Assembly: GCA_034359265.1 (NCBI GenBank) | Contig: CP136891.1 | Coordinates: forward strand, 59,558,001-59,622,000 | DNA from: Canna indica | Lineage: Eukaryota > Streptophyta > Magnoliopsida > Zingiberales > Cannaceae | Reading direction: 5' to 3' | Length of the DNA stretch: 64,000 nucleotides | Shown here: in pieces, positions 36,773-48,206 of the stretch | Layout of the letters: each line of letters starts with the position of its first letter | How positions within the stretch are numbered: the stretch's first letter is position 1 | The notes under the pieces: generated by a model | The model's input: only the letters and a program-made list of their open reading frames with translations | What the model was told of the DNA's origin: nothing | Databases searched by the model: none | Translations under genes and position numbers: made by a program

Positions 36773-37213
36773 TAGGGTTGTCCGTTCGGTTCGAACCGAA
36801 CAGAATTTCTCCAAACCGAAATTTTTTTTATACCCGAATTCCAACCCGAACCCGAACCGAACTATACCCAAACCGATTTAACCCGAACCGAAATTATTCG
36901 GTTCGATTCGGTTTTCAACCCGAAAACCGAAATTTTAATTAATTCAATTCAAAATTCAAAATTCAAAATAATTACTTAATACCTATTTAAGTAATTATGT
37001 TAAAAATTAAAAAAAAATTATTTTTTTAAATAATTCGGTTTTCGGTTCGGGTCGGTTCCCGAATTCCGAAAACCGAATCCGAACCGAAATCCAAATTTTG
37101 GTTTGGTTCGGGTCAAAGAACCGAACCTACAACGGTTGAAAACAAACCAAACCGAAAAATTCGATTCGGTTTTTTGGTTCGGTTCGGTGTGAACCGAACC
37201 ATGGACAGCCCTA
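36773..37213. mobile_element. 441-bp hAT-like non-autonomous element
   Basis: It has ends TAGGGTTGTCC and GGACAGCCCTA (one mismatch) and an exact 8-bp target duplication CTAGAAAC (36765-36772, 37214-37221). Copy 1 of the duplication carries the empty site ATGACTAGAAACAACCAGC at 22859-22877. The interior is built of GGTTCGGTT/AACCGAACC words that can fold extensively. It inserted after the segmental duplication. The minus-strand frame 37018-37260 crosses its end and is spurious. Confidence 0.9.
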
Positions 37214-37369
37214 CTAGAAACAACCAGCAAAAACTTTGTTTTTCCACAAAACACAAGCAATAAAACAAGACTGCAATTTTATAAAGTCAAGAGCATTCTA
37301 TAGCATATATCCAAGCAGAGATATAATTAAATATTTTAAACAATTAATTACCTAGGTCTGAATACCAAA

Positions 37370-38597
37370 TCACCATATTTTTCCCTGAAATACCAAATTG
37401 TAGTGCATCCGGTGGCAGGATAGTGGTATACTTTAGATTGAAAAACCTTTACTTTTCTAGAAATTGTGTCTTAGCCTCAAATGTGACATAATACAAACCA
37501 CATCCAGATACACTTGCCTGAATAACCTTCACATATTTCTGGTTTGTATCATTCCGTATAATTACAAAAAGGAAAAAAAATATATGTTATCAAGCAGTTG
37601 TATCAATAAGATATGTAAAGTAAGACAAAGAATATTGTTTCTAAATGCTGAAAAACACAATAAAAACATGAACCTTGTCATGGCATAAAATTTTAAACAC
37701 AAAATATATGTGATGCTAAATAAGGCGACCAACTATTATATTATGTACAAAATTTTAGAGGCAAAACTTAGCTAGTAGATCTTTCGATTCTACTTTTTTG
37801 ACAGCCATCTCACAATCCCTGCCCCGGTAAGACTCAAGATCGACAGGTCCAAGCAAGCCAAGTGTAATAAATTTATTTGGGGTAAAATAGGTCTTAATGT
37901 CAAAACCCTGAGGAAGGAGAAAGGGGGGAAATTAATTACAAAGTAGCATGTAAAAAATTAAGCAAAGGAAGATTAAAAGAGCAGAGAATTACATTGCTGG
38001 AGAGAAACTCGTCCCTATATTTTTTGTAGGTAGGCAAATCATCCTCGTTCTCACATCACCGCCAACGATTTCAGGTATCCAATCAATCATTTCCTCCTCA
38101 CTTTCACTAATAAAGTCCATCTTGGTCCGCTTCTCAAAAGCTTTTGCTAAACGGTCAATTTCATCATCATCGTCATCTTCCTCCTATTCTTCATCGACAT
38201 CCTCATCTTCCTCATCCTCTTCATAGGCATCCTCATTTTTCTCCTCAACCTCTACATCAATCTTCGGCTTCCTCAAACCTGGATCCCCTCCAATACCCTC
38301 ATCAACCTCTGCCTTAATCAAAGTTGAATCAAAAATGCAGTCCTCCTTGTCCAGCTTCTTATGAGCTTTTTTTGAACGGTAATTTTCATCGTCATCATCA
38401 TCTCCCTCTTCTTCATCAACATCCTCATCTTCATCATCTTCTTCATAGACATCCTCATTTTTCTTCTCAACCTCTGCATCAATCTTCGGCTTCTTCGGCT
38501 TCCTCAAACCTAGATCCCCTCCAATACCCTTCTCCTTAACCTCTGCCTTAATCAAAGCTGAATCGGAAATACACAACTCTGAACCCATTGTTTGCAT
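37370..38597 (-). pseudogene. Acidic/cystatin-like gene, copy 2 (pseudogene)
   Basis: It is colinear with copy 1. Exon 1 begins MQTMGSELCISDSALIKAEV at 38597 and is cut by TAG at 38184-38186, where copy 1 has a Glu codon. A one-base deletion near 38056 (CTCACATC against CTCGACATC) shifts the rest. Exon 2 lies at about 37909-37793 (GFDIKTYFTPN, then CEMAVKK). The exon 3 acceptor AG is changed to GG at about 37549, and exon 3 (KYVKVIQASVSGCGLYYVTF) lacks one base near 37470. With four independent lesions this copy cannot make the full protein. Confidence 0.8.
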
Positions 38598-40009
38598 CAT
38601 AGAGCCCTGAGCAAACCCTAACAATGAAATTGGGGCAAATATCTTAATTTAGTGTTTTTATAAAAGTTTTTCAATCCAAATTTGAGTGGGTCTATGTTAA
38701 AAACTTTAAAAGCACGTGATGTTAGCTGCAAAAGATCGAGAGCTAGCAACTTTAACCCGAACAAATGCTAAAAATACTGTAACTCTGAATGCTCGGATTG
38801 AAAAGCACCTGCAGGAACAAGATGGATTCCAAAAGATGGTCATTGGAAATCAGTGTGCACACAACAAATACATGAAATGAAGAAGGAATGCAAACAAGGC
38901 AGATAATGATTTCTATAAGATGATAGATGATGCTATGAGGTGAAGAAGCAAGAGGTGAGGGCTTTGTTATGGTCTAGTTTGAACATGAGACAAATAGAAG
39001 GAGAATTAATGTATCCACTATTCCACTTATCACATAACTAACAAGGACTCAGAAAATGACAGACTTCTATAGGATTTACTACTAATATTGTATTTGTAAA
39101 AGTAATTGGTTACGCTTCCATAAGGATCAGTTTAATGGAGAACCCATTTCAGAGTCAATATAAGAAATGAGATGCTTTGTTCTGAGTTCTATTATCCCTA
39201 AATGAAAAAAAACAAAATAAGGAAAGAAACAATTGTGTCAAAGAAGGCAAGCAATCAAGAAACATTCTAGGAAGCAAAGATGGAAACTTAGATTAATCCA
39301 CCTCTTATCAGCTCCGAAGAAAATTGAGTTGTCAATAAAAGCATAGAACAATCCTTGCGATATGAATGTGATTATCCAACATATGGGCAACAACCTTAGC
39401 TGCTAAATGTGAAGATTTGCAAACAAAGATATATTGACAGCTTCAAATCTACTAATGATACAGCCAGGAAGTGGGAGTAATAGAAGAAAAGGTAAGCGGA
39501 TTCCAATAAATATCGCCAATCTTCCTCAATTGGCGAATAAATTAACAGAAGAAAAAACCCAACCAAACTTGCAGTTCATCAAAATAAAATAAAATAAAGA
39601 GTCACAGTGAAGAATAAATTAACTATAGCCGAGATAGAAAGAATCAAATAAGGGTCCGAAGAGATCCAACACATACACAGAAAGAAGCACCATTGTAAGA
39701 TAGAAGGAAAAAAGAAAAAAAATCACATTTTATCAACTTTTGCTCTCCTTGCGATCAGAACCCACAATCGGAAGATGCAACACGCCACGGACGAAATAGG
39801 GATAAAATTCACTCTTGGAAATGGTGACAAATAGGAAGACCGGGATAATGGAAGCGTGCTTAGAGAGAGAGAGAGAGAGATTACCTTGACGGCGACGATG
39901 AGAAGAAACACCCCCACGCGAAAGGGAGAGAGCGTAGCAGCCGCAGCAGCGTCACGCGAAATCCCTCCGCCAAAGGATCCTAATTCCTAATAATGCGAGC
40001 ATTGGTTCG

Positions 40010-42080
40010 GTTCGATTAACGTAATTGCAGCATGCTAATTATTTCAATTTATGGTTGCATGGCTGTCAATTTATTACTATGTGACAAGATTCATGGAAGC
40101 CACGTACTTCCTCCGTTCAACTTTTAAAATTTTAACATAGATTAAAAAAATTATTTAACAATTTAATTTTTAATTATTTTTTATTTTCTTTACTAAATTA
40201 CTCATAGTGTGGGCCTTAATTTTCATACTTTTATTATTATACTTTATTGATGGGAGAAACTTTTATTAGAGGTTAAAATTGGTAAAAAAAATTAATACTA
40301 TATTGGAAGTCTAAAATGTCATTTAATATGAAATTTTAAAAACAATCAAAAAAATCACTTATTAAGGAACGGTGGGAATATTATTTTTTCATGAAAATAT
40401 TGCCGACGTGGCATAGTGTGAATTTTTTTGGATTTTTAATTTTTTTTTAATTGTTTCCTATCAAAATTTAGTTTACTAGCGAAATTTATAATTTAAATTA
40501 GCTCTAGTACTCGTGCTTTACATGATTAAAATATGATTTTAAAAATAAAAAATTTAAAATTATATTTTATATTTTAATATATTAGTATATATTCCATGAT
40601 TTTATAACTAAAAATATGAAAATAAATTTTAATATTTTAATATATTATTATATATAAATAAAATAGTTTATCAATTTTTTTTGATATTTTTGATATTTTC
40701 TAACGTAATTATTAAATTTGCAACTATAATTTAATATTCTTAATAAGATTTTTGAAAATAAGTTAGCATATTATTATCATATTATAAATAAATTCTCTTT
40801 TTAAGAATAAAAATTAATATTTAATTGGAAGTGAAATATACTTAATTTAATGGACTCGAAAAATATTTTAGTTAATCATATATATATACGGAGGAAAAAT
40901 AAAATTTAAAATTAAACATGTATAACATAATATATAAGATTTTAAAATTAATCCGACATAATTAATTTGATTCTAACCAAATGAAAATTAATAATTTAAA
41001 TTAAACATGTTTAGTTAAACCATTGTAACAAAATTCAATATTTCATAAATAGTTATTCACATTTGAAGTTAATTAAATTCAAAATTTTAAAAATTGAGCA
41101 TGTTTAATTAAAAATCAAGTATACTTATTTAAATAGATTTAAAAAACTAAAATTAAACAGGAAGGGAAATAAAATTCAAAATTAATTAAAATTTATAAAT
41201 TAAATTGAAAGAAAATTAAAATTATTTTATATGAAAATTTGAAAAATAAAAATAATTAATTAAAAGTAAAACTTTACGTGAAAATATGAAATTTTTAATT
41301 TAAAAATTTAGAATAATTTACTTTAATTAATAAGATTTAGATTAATAAAATTTGAAATTAATATGTATTTAAATAATTAATAAATTTTGAAATTTATTAT
41401 ATATTGTTAAAAGGATACAAAATTTTAAAAATCAATCATGTTTACTTTGAAATTAAATCTAATTAATTTAAATATTATGCATAATTAATTGGAACTAAAA
41501 CCTGTTTAATTTAATACTTAAAAATTTTCAATTAATCATACATAATTATGCATGAAAAATAAAATTCAAAATTTAATAATATATAAGATTTAAAAATTAA
41601 GCTAACATAATTAATTTAATTGTAACCATGTTGAAATTAATAAAATTCGAAACTAAGATTTAATTTATTTTTAAAAAAAATACAATTTCATAAATAATTC
41701 TTAACATTTGTAATTAATTAAATTCAAAAATTGAAAAAAATAATCAATATTAATTGAAGAAAAATAAATTCATCATTAATAAAATTCAAAATTAATTTAA
41801 CATAACTTTCAAATTACAATTAATTTAATTCAAAAATTTAAAAATTAAGAATGATTAATGGAAGAGAAAATAAAATTCACCATTAATAAAATTTAAAATT
41901 AATTTAATATGAAAATTAATTTTGAAAATTAAATTGGAGAGAAATTAAAATAATTTTATCTGAAAATTAAAGTTGAAGATTTAAAAATTAATCATACAAA
42001 AATAAAAATATAAGTCGGGTAAAATTATAAAAACAAAGATAAAAATTAAAAGTGCGGGGAGAATTTAGTCGAAAAATAGT
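40010..42080. other. Extremely AT-rich gene-free stretch
   Basis: About 2 kb consisting mostly of A/T words such as AAAATTAAT, TTTAAAATT and ATTAATTTAAT, with no frame over 60 codons and no clear element ends. Near 40110-40140 the word CTTCCTCCGTTC resembles a Stowaway-type end and AAGGAACGGTGGGAA at 40366 its inverse, which could mark a 270-bp MITE (40100-40380). This is weak. Confidence 0.5.

Positions 42081-42081
<1 letters not shown>

Positions 42082-42122
<41 letters not shown>
42082..42122. repeat. (AT)n microsatellite
   Basis: About 20 uninterrupted AT units lie immediately upstream of the captured NAC fragment. Confidence 0.95.
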
Positions 42123-42126
<4 letters not shown>

Positions 42127-42173
42127 TAATCAAATACTTTTTCTCTCACTCCCCACGTCGTCTCTCTCTCACT

Positions 42174-42257
42174 ATGAAACTCCATCTTCCTGAGTTTATG
42201 TTTCATCCCACGGAGGAAGAGCTCCTCGACTTTTACCTCAGAAGTAGAGTGCAGGGT
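42174..42257 (+). pseudogene. NAC-domain gene fragment (start of subdomain A)
   Basis: Starting at an ATG, the + strand reads MKLH then LPEFMFHPTEEELLDFYLRS and RVQG, followed by GTAAG. LPGFRFHPTEEEL is the hallmark start of plant NAC transcription factors, with Glu and Met substituted here for Gly and Arg. Only the first exon portion is present. The rest of the NAC domain (subdomains B-E) is absent, and from 42258 the sequence belongs to another gene on the opposite strand. It is a captured or transposed fragment. Confidence 0.85.
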
Positions 42258-42259
42258 AA

Positions 42260-42419
42260 GAATCTTCAACAGCGGTGTCGCGTAGGTTCGAGATTCATAG
42301 TTGGATCGTCTCATGATCGCCGTCAAGGAGTCGACTACGTCGGCATTCTCGGCGACGAGAATGGCGAGCTTGCCGAGGTATTGCAATGTAGGACTGGCCG
42401 ACGCAATGGAGGTTGCCAT
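42260..42419 (-). pseudogene. U-box/ARM-repeat E3 ligase-like fragment
   Basis: The minus strand reads LQYLGKLAILVAENADVV, then VVDSLTAIMRRSNYESRTYA and TPLLKIL. The pattern V(D/E)SL..I(M/L)...(N/S)YESR(T/A)YA..LLK is what I know from the ARM region of plant U-box proteins of the PUB20/21 type. It abuts the NAC fragment tail to tail at about 42257. The reading frame continues past the junction (to 42126) only by chance, through the antisense of the NAC exon. The assignment rests on one ARM repeat. Confidence 0.5.
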
Positions 42420-42439
42420 TTACCATACCATGCTCTCTT

Positions 42440-42860
42440 CTTCTTCTTCTGGGGAGCAGCACCATGTCGCTCATGTTCCTTGGCACGGGCATCTTCTCCA
42501 TGGACCACGACGGCGCCGCGTCTGTGAAGCTCTTGCCCTTCGGCGCCTGGGCGCGCGGGGTGCAGTCACGACTCAAACATGCCGAGCACCATGTCGCCCA
42601 TGATCCTTGGCACGACATCTTCTCCATAGGCCACAATGGCACCACATATGTTATCTTGATCCGACTGCATGTATCCCGTGCGCAAAGGAAGCTCTTGCTT
42701 TTCAGCACTTAGGCGTACAAGCCCGTCGGAGCACCGCCGCCGCAGATGAGCACCTCGCCTTCCATCGGCTAGCTATGGCTTCAGCAGTAACAGAACTGAC
42801 GAACCAGAGCTTGGGTAGTTCCTCGGTTGCCGCTACGTACGTCGTCCTCCTTGCTCTCTT
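42440..42860. other. GC-rich segment with internal duplication, origin unknown
   Basis: About 65 bases are repeated: CATGTCGCTCATGTTCCTTGG (42473) and CATGTCGCCCATGATCCTTGG (42591), each followed by CATCTTCTCCAT(G/A)GNCCACNANGGC. Frames are open on both strands but no family is recognisable. The base composition contrasts with the AT-rich DNA on the left and suggests coding-derived sequence. Confidence 0.45.
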
Positions 42861-42959
42861 CTAAAAGTGATGATATATATGAAGAGTGATCCTTTCTCAT
42901 TGGAGGCTTAAGATGGTTTCTTAAGTTCTGCTGCCATTATCTTCACATTATATTGATAT

Positions 42960-43145
42960 CACTACCGCAAATGTAGTGATAACCGTCGCTTATATTAGGA
43001 AAAACCGACACTTATAGATGATTTGAAAGCCAAAAGGAAGGAATGAATGAAAATTTTAAATCGACAACCTCAAGGACGCCGATTTTGCTAAACGGGCGCC
43101 TATTTTGGCAAAACCAGCACCCATTAAAAAGGGCGTCAGTTTCAA
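42960..43145. mobile_element. Candidate CACTA terminus (left end)
   Basis: CACTACCGCAAATGTAGTG is followed by repeated subterminal words ACCGTCGCTT, ACCGACACTT and GACGCCGATTTT. This is the standard layout of a CACTA end. The 3-bp flank is TAT. Confidence 0.5.
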
Positions 43146-43615
43146 TCATTTTTTTAAAAAATATTATATAAATCATAATATATATTTAAATATAATAATT
43201 GTACAAAAAATATTTTTCTCTCGATCAACCCCTTCTAGAAAAATATCTTTCTCCTTCTTTCTTTCCGAAGATTGAAAAGAACAAACTTCTTAAATAAGAA
43301 TATAAAAACGAACCAATTTCTGATTTGAACTTTCTAGGACTCGCATAAAATTCATACAAACATGCTTTAATTTGTGGTGCAATTGGCAGGCAAATAAAAT
43401 TGAACTAATTCACGCTGGTTGAGACATTCCAAGAAATGTCAGATGTACCTTTCAATCATATAAGAGATCACTTAATATGTGCAATATTGTTTTAAATTTT
43501 AAATATCCCGCGATATACGAATAAAAAATAGCAACCCTCAACTGAGCTTTAGAAGAATTTCTAGACAACAAAAAAAGAATACAATTTAAATAATTTTCCT
43601 GGTTGCATTACACTG

Positions 43616-44460
43616 CTAGATTGCTTTCTCCAACCATTCTGGAAGAGGCAAAGAATCCTTCAATCCAAACTTGCTAAGAAATATTGCATATAGGATGTGC
43701 AGCAAGAAAACAAAGAATCCGCAGTTCAATAGCAGCTACATGACAAATAAGAGGAAACAAATTAACGATGGTTCCAAGCATGAGGCATGAGCAGCTTCAA
43801 AAATTTCGCGCTGGGAATACTAGGGTTTTCCGAATCTTACCAAGCTACCAAAGATCACATATATGGCGTTCATCAATGGGATTGCATTAATTCCCGTGGC
43901 CACAAAGACAAATGTTAGAGAAGCATGAATGTTAATTGTAATGTGTAGAAGATCAAGAAAATGTTTCCTTTAAAAACCATTTATACTTATCTAGACTTTT
44001 AAAATATAATCATATGCTATTGGTAGTACTAAGGCAAGTATGTTTTCTCTAATTAAGAATGATGATAGCAAAACATATCCTACAGCTCCCAGTGCGTGTA
44101 CCTGCTTAACAACATCCAATATCAAAAAATCTCTCTATTTTCTATTTGGAATTTCAACTGAAATTTTGACCTAAGAGAAAAAATTAGGTTTAACCGGCCA
44201 TACAAGTGTGCAGAGAACAATTGAAGTAGCCCAACTAAACTTAAGTCTGCAATATCAAGATGGTGTAAATTAGTGCTACACATTAAAAAAATGATATTCA
44301 TGGAATAAAATAACATATGTGAGAGATTGAAGAATCAAGTCAAGGACTTACTCCTAGAGACACTAAAAAAATTACGAGTGATAAAAGTATTAGTATAGTT
44401 GGCATACCTCTAGAGAGTACCCATAGCCAAACCAACTATTCCGTGCATAAGCTGCAGGCA
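43616..44460 (-). pseudogene. Exons of an unidentified multi-spanning membrane protein
   Basis: Splice-delimited hydrophobic pieces lie on the minus strand. YARNSWFGYGYSLE ends at a GT near 44413. VGLLQLFSAHLYGRLN lies near 44230. An exon ending at 43841 carries LTFVFVATGINAIPLMNAIY and VIFGSL. A last exon (about 43737-43616) reads LNCGFFVFLLHILYAIFLSK, then FGLKDSLPLPEWLEKAI and a stop. This is clearly the C-terminal part of a polytopic membrane protein. I do not recognise the family and name none. Confidence 0.55.
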
Positions 44461-44843
44461 GAGAAGGGAGTGCATAAAAAAGAAAGTCAACAGGTTTTTC
44501 ATAGCATGAATTATAAAATTGAACAAACAAGAACTTTTAGATTTCCAAAATATAATAGGCTTTCATGTAGATGTGTGACAAACTTTTCAAATGAAAAACA
44601 AAACTATTACCATTCACAAGATTCCAAATTCTGCATTGTCACTTGTAGATATTTGTGGCTCATATTTAAATACCAAAAAGAAAACCTTATGGGATTAAAG
44701 GATCATAGTTAAGGAGTTAAAGAATTGGAATGAAAATATGAAAATGAGGATTATAATGACAATGTCATTTCTTAAAGTTTCATCACCAACTTCTTTAATC
44801 AACTTGTATCTGTGACAATTAGTCAATCTCATAATCTCATAAC

Positions 44844-44909
44844 CTTATCACAACCAGGAACAAGGTCTTGAAGGAGCTTCATCCTCTCATTGATCTTTTC
44901 CCTCCTTAC
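44844..44909 (-). pseudogene. Single bHLH exon (CIB/BPE-type transcription factor)
   Basis: Exactly 66 bases bounded by AG and GT encode VRREKINERMKLLQDLVPG followed by CDK. In plant bHLH factors of the CIB/BPE class (family knowledge), an exon with the same limits encodes helix 1 and the loop start. Basic-region residues before it and helix 2 after it are not found nearby, so a lone exon with flanking intron sequence was captured. Confidence 0.85.
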
Positions 44910-45117
44910 CTATGAAACATATCAATCCATGTCTATAAACTTCATTCACTAAAAAGAATGTAATCATTAAAGACAAGTATTTAGGCTTAATACTTGCCAC
45001 AGATGAACTATTTTGTCATTATTCTGTTCAAACTCTGCATTTTCCTCTTCTATTTCCCTTGAGCAGCGGGAGACAAAGCCATAACCACAAAGATATATAA
45101 TACAATAATCCACTTAC

Positions 45118-46803
45118 ATAGAGAATCCTCCAGTGCTTTTATATCACACCTGAAGTTATCAATAAGCCATCCGTCAAAAATTTGTAACCGACACAATTAT
45201 GTATAGTTTAACTATTTGAGAATTGAGAAACATTCCACTATTACATTAAAAGCTCAGCTGCACTTCTCAAATGATACAAAGATTTCTCATCTTTTGGCTG
45301 TGATGAATCTATTTCATCTCCATCAGCAATCCCAATATTTCCCAAGTGAAGAATAGCAGCCACAACTCGAGAAATGGCATCCCTAAGTGAGGATACAAAA
45401 AAGCACATAAGTTGAGGGACAAAAGGAAGTTGTTTTATATTCTAACACAAAACTGAACATTTTCAATACCTGTTCATCAGTAGTGATTCCAATGATATCC
45501 ATAGCCTTTTTAGTTTCCAGGTATTCTTTAGAGTCATCTATACCATCAAGTTCATAGCACTTGGGCTGGTTAAGATAGTAAAATGTTCTTGGACTGGTTA
45601 AGCATAAGTGATCCCCAAACACATCGTCACATCCGAATAAAAATTGTCAATCAAAAGTAGTTCTTTCCAAATAACTCAAGTTACTCAACAATTTAATGAA
45701 ATAAAATATTAAAGAACCACATTTTTTAAATCCATCAGTTGTGGCAAATGAACAATAATCTAGTCTATGCATAATTTTAGAAAATTTCAAGGTTAGATTC
45801 CTTAAAGGAATTTGCACATTCAGCCTAAATCTAACATCTAGTATTGAAGACATTATTGAAGTTGTGCCTGAACAAAGTTATCACATCCTCTCAATCTTGG
45901 AATGAGTAAACATCTTTTCCTAGGTTTAATAGAATCGGATCTCAGGATAACTATAGAAAAGTTAATCACCATGGCTAGGTACCTCAGTTGGAGCCGCATA
46001 ATGCATGTAAAAACAATGATAGTTCCTCTCAAGGTCTCATACTTGGCAGACCCGAGATCTCTCAAGAAGGTAAGTGCAAATTGCAGTGCTAGATATCCTT
46101 CCACTCTGATCAAATTGGATCTCTACAAACTTGCCGAAACAACTATGCAAATGAAATAAACAGAGAAGGGACATCATTATCTAAACCACTGAAGTATGCA
46201 TCAATCTAGGTCTTATAAAAATTAAAAGGAGTATAATCAATTTTCTCACCTTGAGTTATTGTTTCTTATAGTTTTTGCATTCCCAAATGCTTCAAGAACC
46301 GGATTTGACTAAATAAGAATAATAAACATAAGCATACTACGCGTTAGTATGTTCAAGAAGCAAATGGAAGAAAGAAGGTTTGAAAATAAAGAAACACCTA
46401 TATTCCTGATACAAGAAATTATTTCACCTGCAGTACTTGTTGCTCGATGGTCCGGCCTTCGGATGCAGCTCTACCTCCCAGGTAAGCAAGGTAGCACATA
46501 AGCATCTTCGTGCTTTCAGTTTTACCTGCTCCACTTTCTCCACTTATTAGAATGGACTGGCTTTCCTCTTTTATCATCTGCCTGGTTCATTAGAATTGTG
46601 TGACAAAAAAATTATACCATTGATTACCTTCTAAGGTTTATGAGAACTAAAAACCACCTGTATGCAGCATCTGCAACAGCAAATGGATGAGGGCTTAGCT
46701 CACCAAAAGCTGCCCCTTTGTATTGTTCCATCATGTGGCTATCATAGAGATGAGGCAACCTCCGAAAAGGGTTGACAACAATCAATATGTTTCCAGTGTA
46801 AGT
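45118..46803 (-). pseudogene. Class XI myosin motor-domain fragment, seven contiguous exons
   Basis: Exons on the minus strand with good splice borders: 46803-46658 ([20 protein letters not shown], then [19 protein letters not shown]); 46577-46428 (P-loop [10 protein letters not shown], then [15 protein letters not shown]); 46308-46250 (SNPVLEAFGNAKTIRNNNS); about 46143-45980 ([29 protein letters not shown]); about 45605-45470 ([20 protein letters not shown]); 45382-45245 ([20 protein letters not shown]); 45149-45118 (MCDIKALEDSLC). The fourth exon has a TGA at 46037-46039 and DLERNY in place of DPERNY. The motor starts after the SH3-like region and stops before the actin-binding half. Retained introns show capture of genomic DNA, not retroposition. 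Confidence 0.95.
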
Positions 46804-47082
46804 CTGCACATATAACTTGATAAATTAGGCCCTCAAGAATACCATAAACAATAGGGGGAACAAACTATTTGAGAACACAGGTCAACATTATGCAAATGAA
46901 TATATCATATTTTGCACATAATTTTGGCTCAATATACAATAAGTAAATTGTGAAAAGGTTGGGAACTTAACCACTAGTTTATCCTCTCGATAACTTACAT
47001 TCCCTGGCTAATTATCACACATCAGTCCAAGCCTCCCATTAAGTCTCCCGGAAGCCCATCATGTTGAAATGTATCTAATGTT

Positions 47083-47330
47083 CTAGATCAGCAGCTTCTC
47101 AATAGCAACCTGTAATTGGTAAATGAACAGAACGATGATCACAACTCAAAAGAAAAATCACTGTAAACAAAGCAAAAAACTTAAGAAAGATACGTTGAGT
47201 TGCTGAATTTGAGATTTAAGCTGGCTACCTTTGTTGCTAGTCACTTAACAAGCAATTACAGGCCTTGTCACCCCACATCCTCACATGCTCGACCAAGAGC
47301 TTGTTTGGAAGGAACAAAAACATAGGGCAC
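47083..47330 (-). pseudogene. SNU13/NHP2L1 (15.5K, L7Ae family) C-terminal fragment
   Basis: The minus strand starts VPYVFVPSKQALGRAC, the strictly conserved C-terminal part of the U4/U6 snRNP and box C/D snoRNP protein SNU13. A duplication of about 8 bases then shifts the frame, and a stop replaces Ser in the ACSVT block. Codons for SQLKSQIQQL remain recognisable, down to a GT at 47193. After an intron, 47109-47083 gives VAIEKLLI and a stop, the normal end of the protein. The N-terminal half is missing. Confidence 0.85.
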
Positions 47331-48206
47331 ATTCTGTCATTACGAAATGAAAAAATATTCATCACCATAAGAGAACTAAAAGTTTGCTTGTTGGTTAAGA
47401 GTTATACTTTGAAGATGGATGGAAAAAATAATATAGGAAGCAACAAATGAACCAGTCTGAATCCAATTCTAAACATATACATTAAATAAGTACTAACTGT
47501 AAATTTTCTGAAACTATACATATTTAATTAGTCAAAACACTCAAATATAGAAAAACTACCTTTCCGAATTCTCTTTAAACCTATAGCAGCAACTATATCA
47601 TCCATGTGCTAAAATGTCAATGTTCAGCTAAAGAAATAAAGAAAATGGCCAATGTGGGATGCCATTTAAGTTGGCAAGAACATTGAGAATCTGAGTGGGA
47701 AATTGTAATGCACTAGCCAACTATCTAAACCCAAAACTGCATAGTCTGTGAGAACAAAAAAATGTCCCAAGGATTAATTGTACTTCATCTTCTCTATCAC
47801 AAAAGCTTGAATGCAGCTTAATTATCACACATCACACCCTTTTTTCTCTAACAGTAGTATCTTTTTTGGTTCTTCAGTAGAAAAGCTGCCACAGTACATA
47901 CATAAGGAAAAGAAGAGAGATATTTATTTGTTTTGTTTTTTAAATTTTTCTTTATATATTGCAAGATCCTTTTCTAATCATGAAGAAACCCAATAGAAAC
48001 TACAACATGTCCTTGAGTAATTGCAGCAGGTGAGGAAAAAGTTGAGGAAGTTGAGGGTGTCAAAAAATGTCTCTCAGGACATGGTAGTAAAAACAAGGAT
48101 GCAAAAATAAATTAAAGCAAAGCCCAGCAAATCCAAAAGGAAGCAGAAATGGGGAGCTCAACGCTATCAAACTGAAGCGCCTCTTCCTTTAATCCTACTC
48201 TCTTAC

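Larger units (their letters stand above)
26512..40005. repeat. Segmental duplication, copy 2 (interrupted)
   Basis: The parts that match copy 1 are 26512-28594, 36747-36772 and 37214-40005. The rest is inserted DNA: a 190-bp MITE-like element, the 8.15-kb CACTA element and the 441-bp hAT-like element. Direct orientation relative to copy 1, with a spacer of about 0.67 kb. Confidence 0.9.

Noticed and set aside
37018..37260. 80-codon minus-strand frame rich in GFRFGFG
   Set aside because: It is a product of GGTTCGGTT repeats in the hAT-like element and crosses its boundary.
43616..44460. A named family for the hydrophobic exons ending in SLPLPEWLEKAI
   Set aside because: The pieces look like real exons, but I could not match them to any family with confidence, so no name is given.
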